35,580 nt of DNA, from assembly GCF_023715845.1 (NCBI RefSeq), contig NZ_JAMBOR010000028.1, forward strand, positions 1 through 35,580, written 5' to 3'. The DNA is from Fictibacillus phosphorivorans (GTDB lineage: Bacteria > Bacillota > Bacilli > Bacillales > Fictibacillaceae). Below the pieces are notes generated by a model, which saw only the letters and a list, made by a program, of their open reading frames with translations, was not told where the DNA came from and ran no database searches. The translations under genes and the position numbers were made by a program. Positions 6,387 through 15,506 of this stretch are shown here, in pieces; the first letter of the stretch is position 1; each line of letters starts with the position of its first letter.

Positions 6387-7475
6387 ATGAGTGATTTAAA
6401 ATTTGCGTACTGGGTACCGAACGTAAGCGGGGGATTAGTTGTATCGAAGCTGCCTCAGGAAACAGATTGGACATTTGAAGCGAACAAACGCTATGCACAA
6501 ATTGCAGAGGATTCCGGGTTTGATTTTGCCCTTCTTCAGACACGTTTCTTTGCAAGCTATGGTGCTGAATATCAACTAGAGGCTGCGACACTTGCTGCAG
6601 CATTAGCGAGTGTTACTAAAAAGATAAACTTGATCTCTGCTGTTCATCCTGGACTTTGGCATCCTGGTGTATATGCCAAGATGATGGCAACACTTGATAA
6701 TATTTCTGGAGGCCGAGCTGCGATCAATGTCGTGAGCGGATGGTTTAAAGGGGAATTTACCGGATATGGTGAACCTTGGCTGGAGCATGATGAAAGATAT
6801 CGTCGTTCAGAAGAATTTATTAGAGTAATCAGAAGTCTTTGGACGGAAGGTGAGACCACGTTCAAAGGTGATTTCTATCGAATAAATGGAGCTCCGCTGA
6901 AACCGAAGCCTGTTCAAAAGCCTACTCCGCCTATCTTCCAAGGTGGAAACTCAAGAGCCGCTAAAGAGATGGCTGCAAGAGTTTCAGATTGGTATTTCAT
7001 GAATGGAAACACGACAGAAGGATTCAAGAGTCAGATTGAAGAAGTGAAGGCTTTGGCTGAGAAAGAAGGACGTACGTTGAAATATGCAGCAAATGGATTT
7101 GTAATTGTCAGAGATACAGAAGAAGAGGCTATCCAAGTGCTGCGTGATATTGTCTCTAATGCGGACGTTGAAGCCGTTGAAGGATTTGGAGAAGCTGTAA
7201 AAGAAGCCGGACAATCGTCTAAGGAAAAAGAGGGAATGTGGGCAAATTCTACGTTTGAGGACCTCGTCCAGTATAATGACGGATTCAAAACGGGTCTGAT
7301 CGGAACACCTGAACAAGTGGCAGACCGCATTATCGAGTTGAAGCAGCTAGGCATTGACCTTGTTCTGACAGCCTTTTTACATTATGAAAAAGATTTAAAA
7401 GACTTTGGAGAAAAAGTGATACCGCTTGTGAAAGAAAAAGAAGCTCAATTGAAGGAAAAAGAAGTGCTTGTTTAA
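6387..7475 (+). CDS. sfnG: FMNH2-dependent dimethylsulfone monooxygenase
   Basis: This 362-aa LLM-class flavin monooxygenase has the bacterial-luciferase-like TIM barrel. The sequence follows SfnG closely from memory: FAYWVPNVSGGLVVSKL at the start, AVHPGLWHPGVYAKM, NVVSGWFKGEFTGYGEPWLE, YRRSEEFIRVIRSLW, FQGGNSRAAKEMA and the late FEDLVQYNDGFKTGLIGTPEQ. SfnG uses reduced FMN from a separate reductase to split dimethylsulfone into methanesulfinate and formaldehyde, feeding sulfonate-sulfur assimilation. The ATG at 6387 is chosen because TTGAGGAGGAAAAG precedes it; an earlier in-frame ATG at 6342 has no such site. The gene stands alone behind an S-box riboswitch, so expression should rise when SAM is low. 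No flavin reductase or SsuD homologue lies nearby. Confidence 0.9.
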   Translation: MSDLKFAYWVPNVSGGLVVSKLPQETDWTFEANKRYAQIAEDSGFDFALLQTRFFASYGAEYQLEAATLAAALASVTKKINLISAVHPGLWHPGVYAKMMATLDNISGGRAAINVVSGWFKGEFTGYGEPWLEHDERYRRSEEFIRVIRSLWTEGETTFKGDFYRINGAPLKPKPVQKPTPPIFQGGNSRAAKEMAARVSDWYFMNGNTTEGFKSQIEEVKALAEKEGRTLKYAANGFVIVRDTEEEAIQVLRDIVSNADVEAVEGFGEAVKEAGQSSKEKEGMWANSTFEDLVQYNDGFKTGLIGTPEQVADRIIELKQLGIDLVLTAFLHYEKDLKDFGEKVIPLVKEKEAQLKEKEVLV

Positions 7476-7496
7476 TCTGAAGGAGAAATAGAAGAA

Positions 7497-7525
7497 AAGT
7501 CGCCATTTTTGTGGCGGCTTTTTTT
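7497..7525 (+). terminator. Rho-independent terminator after sfnG
   Basis: AAGTCGCCA pairs with TGGCGGCTT around a six-base loop and is followed by a T7 run. Confidence 0.85.
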
Positions 7526-7540
7526 ATTTTGTTTCTTGAG

Positions 7541-7602
7541 AATGGGATTTCACCAGCTATGATTCTCATTCTGATTATCACGAGATACATGTAAATCCCA
7601 TT
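7541..7602. repeat. 10-bp inverted repeat flanking a Fur-box-like site
   Basis: AATGGGATTT (7541-7550) and AAATCCCATT (7593-7602) are exact reverse complements. Between them, 7561-7579 matches 13 of 19 bases of the Fur consensus. The meaning is unclear; it could be a weak distal iron-responsive site upstream of the siderophore promoter. Confidence 0.35.
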
Positions 7603-7679
7603 AAAATAACAGGACTTTAGAACCACAGTATATGCCTAGCCTTAAAAAAATATGGAAAGAACTTGAGGAAAATTTATCA

Positions 7680-7707
7680 TTGACGATGATAATCATTATC
7701 ATTTAAA
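7680..7707 (+). promoter_or_regulatory. Siderophore operon promoter with Fur box in the spacer
   Basis: TTGACG (7680-7685) and TTTAAA (7702-7707) are spaced 16 bases apart. The spacer is ATGATAATCATTATCAT (7686-7702), a perfect 17-bp palindrome that matches 17 of 19 positions of the Fur box. Fur with iron would block RNA polymerase directly. Confidence 0.85.
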
Positions 7708-7722
7708 GTGGTACATGTAATT

Positions 7723-7741
7723 AATAATGAGAATCATTTTC
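7723..7741 (+). promoter_or_regulatory. Second Fur box
   Basis: AATAATGAGAATCATTTTC matches 16 of 19 bases of the Fur consensus. It lies about 41 bases downstream of the first box and 39 bases before the rhbA start codon, allowing two Fur dimers to act on the leader region. Confidence 0.7.
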
Positions 7742-7779
7742 AGTATGGTTAATTAATCAAATCTCAAGGAGGAGCATAC

Positions 7780-9126
7780 ATGAGCACCTTACAAATAGAA
7801 ATGAACGAACTTTACCTTAAACAACAAGAGAAGCGGGAATCAAACGCGAGGTCTTATCCGAGACGAATTCCAATTGCTATTGAAGAAGCAGAAGGAATCT
7901 ATGTAAAAGACGCCGACGGAAGAAAATTCATAGATTGTCTAGCAGGGGCAGGGACATTGGCACTTGGTCATAACCATCCAGTTGTGATCGATGCGATTGA
8001 GAAAGTGCTTCATGACAAGCGCCCGTTACATACACTGGATTTAACGACGCCAGTTAAAGAAGAATTCGTGAGTGAAGTTTTTGATAGTTTACCAGAGGAG
8101 TTTGCGAAGCGTGCGAAGATTCAATTTTGCGGACCTACTGGCGGAGATGCGATTGAAGCAGCTATTAAACTTGTAAAAACAGCGACAGGAAGAAGAAGCA
8201 TTCTATCTTTCCAGGGCGGTTATCACGGAGCAACACATGGAACGATGGCCCTTTCCGGTAACTTAGGACCGAAACAGAATGTTCAAGGGTTAATGCCAGA
8301 TGTTCACTTCATGCCTTATCCGTATGAGTATCGCTGTCCATTTGGAGTAGGTGGAGAAGAAACAGGAAAAATCAGCGCCAGATATATCGAAAACCTGCTA
8401 TATGATCCCGAAAGCGGAATCCTGCCTCCAGCAGCTATGATCTTGGAAGTTGTTCAAGGCGAAGGTGGATCTATTCCAGCACCGATTGAGTGGCTGCGTG
8501 AAATTCGCAGAATTACAAAAGAACGCAACATTCCACTGATCATCGACGAAGTTCAGACCGGAATCGGTCGAACAGGTGAACTGTTTGCCTTCCAGCATGC
8601 TGATATCATTCCCGATGTAGTCGTTTTATCGAAAGCGATCGGTGGAAGCTTGCCGTTATCAGTTGTGATCTATGACCGTGAGCTTGATAAATGGGGCCCC
8701 GGTGCACATATCGGAACGTTCAGAGGTAACCAGATGGCGATGGCAGCAGGGACGGCAACATTAAAGTACATCAAGGAGAACAACTTATCACTGCATGCAA
8801 AACTACTCGGAGAGAAGCTTATGGAGGAACTTTCCGATCTTCAGAAAGGTGTCCCAGAGATCGGTGATATCCGAGGAAGAGGCTTAATGGTTGGTGCAGA
8901 GATCGTAAACCCTAAAATTCCATCGAGTCAAAAAGGAACATTTGCAGCAAATCCAGAACTGGCGAGCCGCATACAACGAGAATGCTTCAATAGAGGCTTG
9001 ATCTTAGAAGTCGGAGGTAGACATGGAAGTGTCATCAGATTCCTGCCGCCACTTATCATGACAGAAGAACAGCTTGATGATGTGATCGCGATCTTTAAAG
9101 ATGCGGTAACTGCCGCACTTAAGTAG
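7780..9126 (+). CDS. rhbA: L-2,4-diaminobutyrate:2-oxoglutarate aminotransferase
   Basis: This 448-aa class III PLP aminotransferase makes L-2,4-diaminobutyrate from aspartate semialdehyde and glutamate, the first step toward 1,3-diaminopropane. GGDAIEAAIK (PLP phosphate contact, about 121-130), GGYHGATHG (146-154), LIIDEVQTGIGRTG with Asp256, and VVLSKAIGGS with the Schiff-base Lys285 are all visible. Length and context match RhbA of the rhizobactin 1021 pathway and Dat enzymes. The ATG has a CAAGGAGGAGC site. It is the first gene behind the Fur-controlled promoter, with rhbB 23 bases downstream. Confidence 0.92.
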   Translation: MSTLQIEMNELYLKQQEKRESNARSYPRRIPIAIEEAEGIYVKDADGRKFIDCLAGAGTLALGHNHPVVIDAIEKVLHDKRPLHTLDLTTPVKEEFVSEVFDSLPEEFAKRAKIQFCGPTGGDAIEAAIKLVKTATGRRSILSFQGGYHGATHGTMALSGNLGPKQNVQGLMPDVHFMPYPYEYRCPFGVGGEETGKISARYIENLLYDPESGILPPAAMILEVVQGEGGSIPAPIEWLREIRRITKERNIPLIIDEVQTGIGRTGELFAFQHADIIPDVVVLSKAIGGSLPLSVVIYDRELDKWGPGAHIGTFRGNQMAMAAGTATLKYIKENNLSLHAKLLGEKLMEELSDLQKGVPEIGDIRGRGLMVGAEIVNPKIPSSQKGTFAANPELASRIQRECFNRGLILEVGGRHGSVIRFLPPLIMTEEQLDDVIAIFKDAVTAALK

Positions 9127-9149
9127 GGATGCAGAATGAGGGGTGCAGA

Positions 9150-10643
9150 ATGAACACAACTGATTTTGACCGTTTTTTTCTTAATAACAGTGAAGCAGGA
9201 TTGCAAAGCTTCCAAGACATCGTGTCTGAAACACAGCGCGTTTTAAGCGATTTTTATAAAAACAATACAGATGCCTTTAACGGCAAACAGCCGCATGGCA
9301 TTGCAGAAGAGTTGAATGCTGTTCCGCTTGCTTCAAAAGACGGAGAGGACTTTTCGAAGGTTCTGGAAGACGTATCCGAAAACATCGTTAAAAACAGCAT
9401 CCACGTTTCACATCCGACAAGTATAGGGCATCTTCATTGTCCTCCGCTTGTCCCAGCGATCGCAGCGGAATTGTTGATCGGAGCCCTGAACCAGTCAATG
9501 GACTCATGGGATCAAAGTTCATCCGCCACTTATCTGGAAGAAAAACTGATCCACTGGGTGAAGGGGAAGTTAGATCTTCCGAAGCAAGCAGATGGGACGT
9601 TTACGAGCGGAGGCACGCAATCCAACTACATGGGGTTGCTGTTGGCCCGTGATGACTATTGCGACAAAGTATGGAACTGGAACGTAAAGGTGAAAGGGCT
9701 ACCGCCTGAAGCACATAAGATGAGAATCCTTTGTTCGGAAGATGCTCATTTCACCGTAAAAAAATCAGCCTTTCAGTTAGGTTTAGGTGAACAGGCGGTC
9801 ATTTCTATTGAAACCGACCAAAACAAAAAAATGAACCTTTCGGCTGTTGAAGCCGAAATTCAACGGTTAAAATCAGAAGGCTTATATCCGATGTGTGTCG
9901 TTGCCACTGCAGGTACGACTGATTTTGGAAGCATTGATCCGATAGAGGATCTCTCGGTGATTGCTGAAAAGAATGGTTTATGGATGCACGTGGATGCTGC
10001 CTATGGCGGAGCATTAATGCTGAGTAAAAAACATTCACATAAGCTTACTGGTATTCAACACGCTGACTCGATCACAATTGATTTTCATAAACAATTTTAT
10101 CAGCCGATCAGCTGCGGTGCTTTTTTCGTAAAAAATCAAGAGAGTTTCCGATACTTGGCACACCATGCAGATTACTTGAATCCGGAGAATGATGAAGACG
10201 ACGGTCTCGTTCATCTTGTAAGCAAATCGGTTCAAACGACAAGAAGGTTTGACGCGTTGAAACTATTTATGTCACTTCGAATCGTCGGTGAGAATCATTT
10301 TGCCAACATGATCGATTACACGCTTCATCTTGCAAAACAGGCTGCCGGTGTTCTAAACCAAAAAGAACATTTTGAAATCTGCAACAAAAAACCGGAAATC
10401 AATGCGGTCGTTTTCCGATACCGAGATAGTGCTGATGAGACCCTGGATGAGTTGAACATGTATATCTATAAAAGAATCCTTCATACAGGTACAGCGTTAG
10501 TAGCAAAAACAAAAGTGAACGGCCAAGTCTTTTTGAAATTTACATTGTTGAACCCGCGAACGACAATCGTGGACATTGAAGATATTCTTTATAGCATTTC
10601 TCAATTTGCAGCAGAGTACGAAAACAGGGGGATCACCCAATGA
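9150..10643 (+). CDS. rhbB: L-2,4-diaminobutyrate decarboxylase
   Basis: This 497-aa group II PLP-dependent decarboxylase converts 2,4-diaminobutyrate to 1,3-diaminopropane. Seen: HPTSIGHLHCPPL substrate region (88-100), TSGGTQSNYMGLLLARD (152-168), HVDAAYGGA with Asp282, and the PLP lysine in TIDFHKQFYQP (Lys314). The ATG at 9150 is favoured because GAGGGG lies six bases before it; an upstream in-frame ATG at 9129 has a poorer site. The two starts sit in a tandem repeat of GCAGAATGA. Its stop overlaps the rhbC start by four bases (ATGA), so translation is coupled. Confidence 0.92.
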   Translation: MNTTDFDRFFLNNSEAGLQSFQDIVSETQRVLSDFYKNNTDAFNGKQPHGIAEELNAVPLASKDGEDFSKVLEDVSENIVKNSIHVSHPTSIGHLHCPPLVPAIAAELLIGALNQSMDSWDQSSSATYLEEKLIHWVKGKLDLPKQADGTFTSGGTQSNYMGLLLARDDYCDKVWNWNVKVKGLPPEAHKMRILCSEDAHFTVKKSAFQLGLGEQAVISIETDQNKKMNLSAVEAEIQRLKSEGLYPMCVVATAGTTDFGSIDPIEDLSVIAEKNGLWMHVDAAYGGALMLSKKHSHKLTGIQHADSITIDFHKQFYQPISCGAFFVKNQESFRYLAHHADYLNPENDEDDGLVHLVSKSVQTTRRFDALKLFMSLRIVGENHFANMIDYTLHLAKQAAGVLNQKEHFEICNKKPEINAVVFRYRDSADETLDELNMYIYKRILHTGTALVAKTKVNGQVFLKFTLLNPRTTIVDIEDILYSISQFAAEYENRGITQ

Positions 10644-12427
10644 CAAATCATAAACAACGATCAGAAAATGCGAGCATCCAAAGCTTTTTAAATTGTTATC
10701 TAAGAGAAACACAAAATTTTATAGAAGTTGAAGGGGAGATGAAGGAATTAGGATGGAGCGGTGAAACGCCAAATAAAGAAGTGAAGGTTACACTTGTTAA
10801 TCAGAACGCCGCCATCTATGCTGCCGTAAAGCATTGGTCGTTAACAGGCAGACATCTGTTTCATTTTCCGATCCTTTATCAAACAGGTGAGAAAGTGATA
10901 CCTCTTGATTACGTTTTACTTGTTTCCATCCTTTCGAAAGAATTACTTTTGGAACAAAATCGTGAAGATGCGGAAGACGAGTTGATGCTGCGGACAATTC
11001 TTAGTAAAAAAAATGTACAGCGGTATTTAGAAGAACGTGAAAGTGATGCTGCTGATCTAGAGAGCAGTGAATTTACGTTCATAGAAGCAGAGCAGTCTCT
11101 TCTTTTTGGTCACCTTCTTCATCCGACACCGAAAAGTAAACAAGGCATGAACGAAGAACAAGAATCGATGTATTCACCGGAGCTTAAAGGGACGTTTCAG
11201 CTGCACTTTTTCAAAGCGGACAGATCGATTGTTGATCAAGACTCAGCTGACGACATAATGGCTGAAGAAATTACGATGCAGCTCCTTCAGAAGGATAAAG
11301 AATTTGTTCAAACGATAATGTATGATGAGGAATCCGTCTTTATCCCTGTGCATCCGCTCCAAGTTTCTGTCCTTTTACAAGATTCATATGTTCAAACCTT
11401 AATTTCAGATGGAAAGTTAAGCTATATCGGTCCATACGGAGAGCCGTTTTCAGCGACCTCTTCTATGCGTTCTGTATACAGCCGTGATTTTAAATATATG
11501 TTTAAGTTTTCTGTACCCGTTAAGATTACTAACTCTCTTCGGGTCAATTTGGAAAAAGAACTACATAGGGGCGTGGAAGTTTCCAGGCTGATGCAAGCAA
11601 GGATGGGGCAAGAACTGAAGGAGATCTATCCATCATTTAAGATCATTCAGGATCCTGCTTTCTTGAACATCCCAACAGAAAAAGAAACATCAGGGTTTGA
11701 AGTAGTGATAAGAGAAAACCCGTTTTATGAGAATGATAGAAATGCGAGTTTGATTGCAGGGCTGTGTCAGGATCACGGATATGAAGGGAGATCACGTATC
11801 GGAGCCATCATTCAGGACCTTGCTCAAAAAGAAAACCGGTCAACGGAAGAAGTGAGCATGGAATGGTTTGGCGACTATTTATCAATCGCTCTAGACCCGA
11901 TGCTGTGGCTCTATGAAACATATGGTGTAGCACTTGAAGCTCATCAGCAAAACTCGATCGTTCAGCTGGAGAACGGTTATCCAAAGCATTTCTATTATCG
12001 TGACAACCAAGGATACTATTACAGTGAATCCAAAGCAGACATGCTGGTGGAACAGTTGCCAGGGCTTAATCGGAAAAGTGTGACGATCTGCAGTGATGAG
12101 GTTGCGATCGAACGCTTCCGCTATTACTTCTTCATGAACCACCTGTTCGGACTGATCAATGGTTTCGGTTCAGCTGGATTAATAGAAGAATCAGAGCTTA
12201 TGAAAATGCTGCGAAACAGACTGATGCATCATGATGAACTGACTGGCGGGAATTCCGCTTTATTAAGAAGTTTGCTAGATTCTGAGCAGCTGCCATGCAA
12301 AGCGAACATGCTTACACGTTTTCATGATATGGACGAGCTTGTCGGTTCTTTAGAGACACAGTCCGTTTATACGAAGATTCCAAACCCATTACAGAAGGTG
12401 TTGACTTCAAATGCAACCAGCGTTTAG
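10640..12427 (+). CDS. rhbC: IucA/IucC-family siderophore synthetase (first)
   Basis: This 595-aa NRPS-independent siderophore (NIS) synthetase uses ATP to join citrate to an N-hydroxy-N-acetyl diaminopropane unit. NIS hallmarks are visible: VHPLQVS (about 234-240), SATSSMRSVYS with the ATP-binding Ser/Thr/Arg group, KFSVPVKITNSLRV, and late in the protein ALEAHQQNSIVQLE (citrate/metal site). Its partner RhbF, last in this operon, should carry out the other condensation. It overlaps the stop of rhbB and the start of the acetyltransferase gene. Which of the two synthetases acts first cannot be told from sequence alone; the order here is by analogy with rhizobactin 1021 genes. Confidence 0.9.
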   Translation: MTNHKQRSENASIQSFLNCYLRETQNFIEVEGEMKELGWSGETPNKEVKVTLVNQNAAIYAAVKHWSLTGRHLFHFPILYQTGEKVIPLDYVLLVSILSKELLLEQNREDAEDELMLRTILSKKNVQRYLEERESDAADLESSEFTFIEAEQSLLFGHLLHPTPKSKQGMNEEQESMYSPELKGTFQLHFFKADRSIVDQDSADDIMAEEITMQLLQKDKEFVQTIMYDEESVFIPVHPLQVSVLLQDSYVQTLISDGKLSYIGPYGEPFSATSSMRSVYSRDFKYMFKFSVPVKITNSLRVNLEKELHRGVEVSRLMQARMGQELKEIYPSFKIIQDPAFLNIPTEKETSGFEVVIRENPFYENDRNASLIAGLCQDHGYEGRSRIGAIIQDLAQKENRSTEEVSMEWFGDYLSIALDPMLWLYETYGVALEAHQQNSIVQLENGYPKHFYYRDNQGYYYSESKADMLVEQLPGLNRKSVTICSDEVAIERFRYYFFMNHLFGLINGFGSAGLIEESELMKMLRNRLMHHDELTGGNSALLRSLLDSEQLPCKANMLTRFHDMDELVGSLETQSVYTKIPNPLQKVLTSNATSV

Positions 12428-12998
12428 TTTCTATGATTCAACTATCGAGAAAACACTATCTTTTGTAAAAGTAGATTTAGAGAGAGACGTGGCACTTCTT
12501 CATAAGTGGCAGCATCAGCCCTATGTTATTCCGTTTTGGAAACTGGATATTTCTTTTGATGCTTATAAGAAGCATCTCGAGGAGTTTTTAGCTGACGAAC
12601 ATCAGACGCTGTATTTAGGCTTGATTGACGGCTTTCCGATGAGCTATTGGGAAGCCTATTGGGTGAAAGGGGATGTGGTTGAGAATTGTTATGAACCTCA
12701 TCCTGCCGATCAAGGCATCCACCTTTTGATCGGAGAAGAAGCGTTCCTTGGAAAAGGATATGCCTTGCCCTTGTTGCGTGCGATCGTCCATTATCAGTTC
12801 CAATCGCAAACGACTGAAAAAGTAATTGCTGAACCTGATATTTCCAATGAAAAGATGATCCATGTGTTTGAAAAGTGCGGTTTTAAAAAAATAAAACCGA
12901 TTGAGCTGCCAGATAAGACAGGGATGCTCATGTACTGCCATAGAGAAACGTTTGAGAGGAGATGGGAAGATGTCTTTAGAGAAGCCGCAACAAGTTAA
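12411..12998 (+). CDS. rhbD: GNAT-type N-hydroxydiaminopropane acetyltransferase
   Basis: This 195-aa protein is of the IucB/RhbD acyltransferase type in the GNAT superfamily. It should acetylate N-hydroxy-1,3-diaminopropane with acetyl-CoA to make the hydroxamate group. Features: an N-terminal LHKWQHQPYVIPFW substrate segment, YLGLIDGFPMSYWEAYW, a central HLLIGEEAFLGKGYALPLLRAI stretch (acetyl-CoA loop) and the late GFKKIKPIELPDK. The start ATG overlaps the rhbC gene by 17 bases, with AGAAGGTG as its ribosome binding site. Its stop lies 29 bases inside the next gene. Confidence 0.88.
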   Translation: MQPAFSFYDSTIEKTLSFVKVDLERDVALLHKWQHQPYVIPFWKLDISFDAYKKHLEEFLADEHQTLYLGLIDGFPMSYWEAYWVKGDVVENCYEPHPADQGIHLLIGEEAFLGKGYALPLLRAIVHYQFQSQTTEKVIAEPDISNEKMIHVFEKCGFKKIKPIELPDKTGMLMYCHRETFERRWEDVFREAATS

Positions 12999-14319
12999 AG
13001 TGTATGACCTCATCGGTGTTGGCATCGGTCCATTCAACCTTGGACTCGCGGCTATGTTGGATGAGACTGAGGGAAAAGATGCGCTTTTTTTTGAAAAGAA
13101 AACAGAGTTCAACTGGCATAAAGGAATGCTGATCGACGGTACGACCCTTCAGGTTCCGTTCTTTGCTGACTTGGTGAGCATGGCGAACGTAAAGAGCAAG
13201 TATACGTTTTTAAATTACCTCCAGGAACACAACCGACTTTATCATTTTTACTTTTTAGAGAACTTTCACATCCCGCGTAAAGAGTATAACCATTATTGCC
13301 AGTGGGCACTTAGCCAGCTTGATACGTGTCACTTTGGGATGGCGGTAGAACAGATCATGCCGGTTGAAGATGGTGTTGAGCCATTGTACGAAGTGATTGT
13401 GCGATCAGAGGAATCTGGTGAAACTTCTTCCTATTACACAAGACATCTTTCAGTAGGTATCGGAACGAGTCCTGCCGTGCCATCACATTTGGAGAAGAAG
13501 CTAGGTGCTAAAGTTATCCACTCCTCTCAATATTTAGATCGAAAAGAAGAGCTGTTGAATGCAAAATCCATTACCGTCATCGGATCAGGACAGAGTGCTG
13601 CAGAGGTGTTTTACGATTTAGCTCAGCTACAGTCCAACGATGCTTATACATTGAACTGGTTCACACGTTCAAAAGGATTTTTCCCGATGGAGTACTCGAA
13701 GCTTGGTCTCGAATATTTTTCACCGGATTATACGAACTTCTTTTATCAGCTTCCTTCCTCCAAGAAGGATGAACTACTAAAAAAACAAGACCTGTTATAT
13801 AAAGGCATAAGCATGGATACAATCGCTGACATCTATGACCTGCTTTATGAAAAATCGGTAGGTCAACATAAACCAGAGATCCATTTGCAGGCGATGACCG
13901 AACTGGTTTCTTTAGATCATGAAGGAGATACACCTCTTCTCTCACTTCGTCAAAATGTCACAGGAGAAGTGTTTGAGTTAGAATCTGACGTCGTTATTTT
14001 GGGAACGGGTTATGCACCTTCCTTTCCGCACTTTTTAATGAAGATGCAAGAAAGAATTGAGTGGGATTCAAAAAATCGCTACCAGATTACACATGATTAT
14101 CGTTTGAAGACGAAAGACATGGAGAACAACCATATCTTCATTCAGAATGGTGAACTTCACACACATGGCGTCGGTGCTCCTGACCTTGGCCTTGGTGCAC
14201 ACAGAAACGCAGTGATTATCAATAAAATCTTTGGTGAAGACATCTATCCTGTTCACGAAAAAAATGTGTTTCAAAATTTTAGAACGGATCCTGCATGGAA
14301 GCCCGTAGCCGCACGCTAA
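12970..14319 (+). CDS. rhbE: Diaminopropane N-monooxygenase (lysine/ornithine N-monooxygenase family)
   Basis: This 449-aa flavoprotein should hydroxylate the amine of 1,3-diaminopropane using FAD, NADPH and O2. The FAD site GVGIGPFNLGLA lies at 16-27, the NADPH site VIGSGQSAAEVFYD at about 202-215, and ILGTGYAPSFP at about 343-353. These three motifs define the IucD/SidA/RhbE family. The ATG at 12970, after GAGAGGAGATGGG, is preferred over an upstream in-frame ATG at 12901 that lies deep within the acetyltransferase gene. It overlaps genes on both sides (29 and 25 bases), showing a tightly coupled operon. Confidence 0.92.
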   Translation: MSLEKPQQVKVYDLIGVGIGPFNLGLAAMLDETEGKDALFFEKKTEFNWHKGMLIDGTTLQVPFFADLVSMANVKSKYTFLNYLQEHNRLYHFYFLENFHIPRKEYNHYCQWALSQLDTCHFGMAVEQIMPVEDGVEPLYEVIVRSEESGETSSYYTRHLSVGIGTSPAVPSHLEKKLGAKVIHSSQYLDRKEELLNAKSITVIGSGQSAAEVFYDLAQLQSNDAYTLNWFTRSKGFFPMEYSKLGLEYFSPDYTNFFYQLPSSKKDELLKKQDLLYKGISMDTIADIYDLLYEKSVGQHKPEIHLQAMTELVSLDHEGDTPLLSLRQNVTGEVFELESDVVILGTGYAPSFPHFLMKMQERIEWDSKNRYQITHDYRLKTKDMENNHIFIQNGELHTHGVGAPDLGLGAHRNAVIINKIFGEDIYPVHEKNVFQNFRTDPAWKPVAAR

Positions 14320-15506
14320 CTCTTTTTCTATTAAGCTGTGTTTTTCTGTTCGTATGTACAGAAGTGTTGCTGTCACCGTTCTATCCTCAGTTTTTCAAAA
14401 AAGTGTATGGGATAACAGATCCTGATCTTACGGGGTTTTACATCATGGTCTGCCGGCTTGTAGTCGTCATCTGTACACCGATTTGGGGACTGATCGCGAG
14501 TAGATGGCAAAACAGTTCTACTCTGCTGATCATTGGCCAATGGGGGACAGGACTATCTTGCTTCTTGATGGCAATTTCACAAAGCTTTGAAATGTTTGTA
14601 GCGGCAAGTGTTCTACTTCTGATTTTTAAGAGCAGCTACTTTCTTCTGTATACCATCCTCATGCAGGAGAACCGAAAAGCTGAAACAGTTACTGCAGCAA
14701 GCTATCATGCAGTTCTGCAGGGTGCTATTGTTTCCGCAACCTTATTATCAGGCTGGGTCATACAGATGGATCAGCCCCTGTTGATCTTCTGGATGGTTGG
14801 CATCTTGGAATGTTTAGTTGGTTTTGTTAGTTTCTTTATGCTTAAAAAAGTAGGAAGTCATGTGACGGATGATCCGTTGCAAGAAGGTGGTCATGGAAAG
14901 CCAACAATCATCCTACCACAATTATTCATTTTTGGCATTATCGTATTAACCCTGCATGTCGCTGTGAATATGATTCGGCCTTTTTTTACGACATATACCG
15001 AACAGATCTACCACACAGGTACGATGACGAGCAGTATCTTGTATTTATTGCCTAGTTTAATGGCGATAGTCTCTTTACCGCTTATCAGAAAATATAGTGA
15101 ACAGCTTGGTTGGAATGGCTACATAGCAGCAACGGTCATGATGATTACCGGTTTATTTTTTCAGGCCGTTGATACAGGAATAGTGGGACTCATTGTATTT
15201 CGCTGCATGTTCGGAATAGGAGCAGCGTGGTGCCTCGCGAAACTGGATGTATTCCTTTTTAAATGGAGCCAGAATGCGCATGGCGATTACAGCAAGATCT
15301 CAGCAGTTCAAAATGTCGGGCTATTGCTCGCACCTGTTGCAGCATCAACGATTGTAAACGTACGATCGCTGTCAGCAATATTTGTTTTTGCAAGTTTGTT
15401 CGTTGTTCTTCATCTGATTGTTTTCTTATGGGGAACGTACACAAGAGAAAGAAACCGTGGAAAACTTCACCTACATAAGGAGGAAAAGCATGCATTATTT
15501 AAATGA
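14295..15506 (+). CDS. MFS transporter, probable siderophore exporter
   Basis: The 403-aa protein has about twelve hydrophobic segments in two halves, with a longer charged loop near residue 190-210 (DDPLQEGGHGKP). This is the layout of the major facilitator superfamily. Being embedded between rhbE and rhbF, overlapping both by 25 and 17 bases, it almost certainly exports the finished dihydroxamate siderophore across the cell membrane. No rhbG (lipid-adding acyltransferase) or ferric-siderophore ABC importer is in the window; uptake genes must lie elsewhere. Confidence 0.85.
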   Translation: MEARSRTLTLFLLSCVFLFVCTEVLLSPFYPQFFKKVYGITDPDLTGFYIMVCRLVVVICTPIWGLIASRWQNSSTLLIIGQWGTGLSCFLMAISQSFEMFVAASVLLLIFKSSYFLLYTILMQENRKAETVTAASYHAVLQGAIVSATLLSGWVIQMDQPLLIFWMVGILECLVGFVSFFMLKKVGSHVTDDPLQEGGHGKPTIILPQLFIFGIIVLTLHVAVNMIRPFFTTYTEQIYHTGTMTSSILYLLPSLMAIVSLPLIRKYSEQLGWNGYIAATVMMITGLFFQAVDTGIVGLIVFRCMFGIGAAWCLAKLDVFLFKWSQNAHGDYSKISAVQNVGLLLAPVAASTIVNVRSLSAIFVFASLFVVLHLIVFLWGTYTRERNRGKLHLHKEEKHALFK

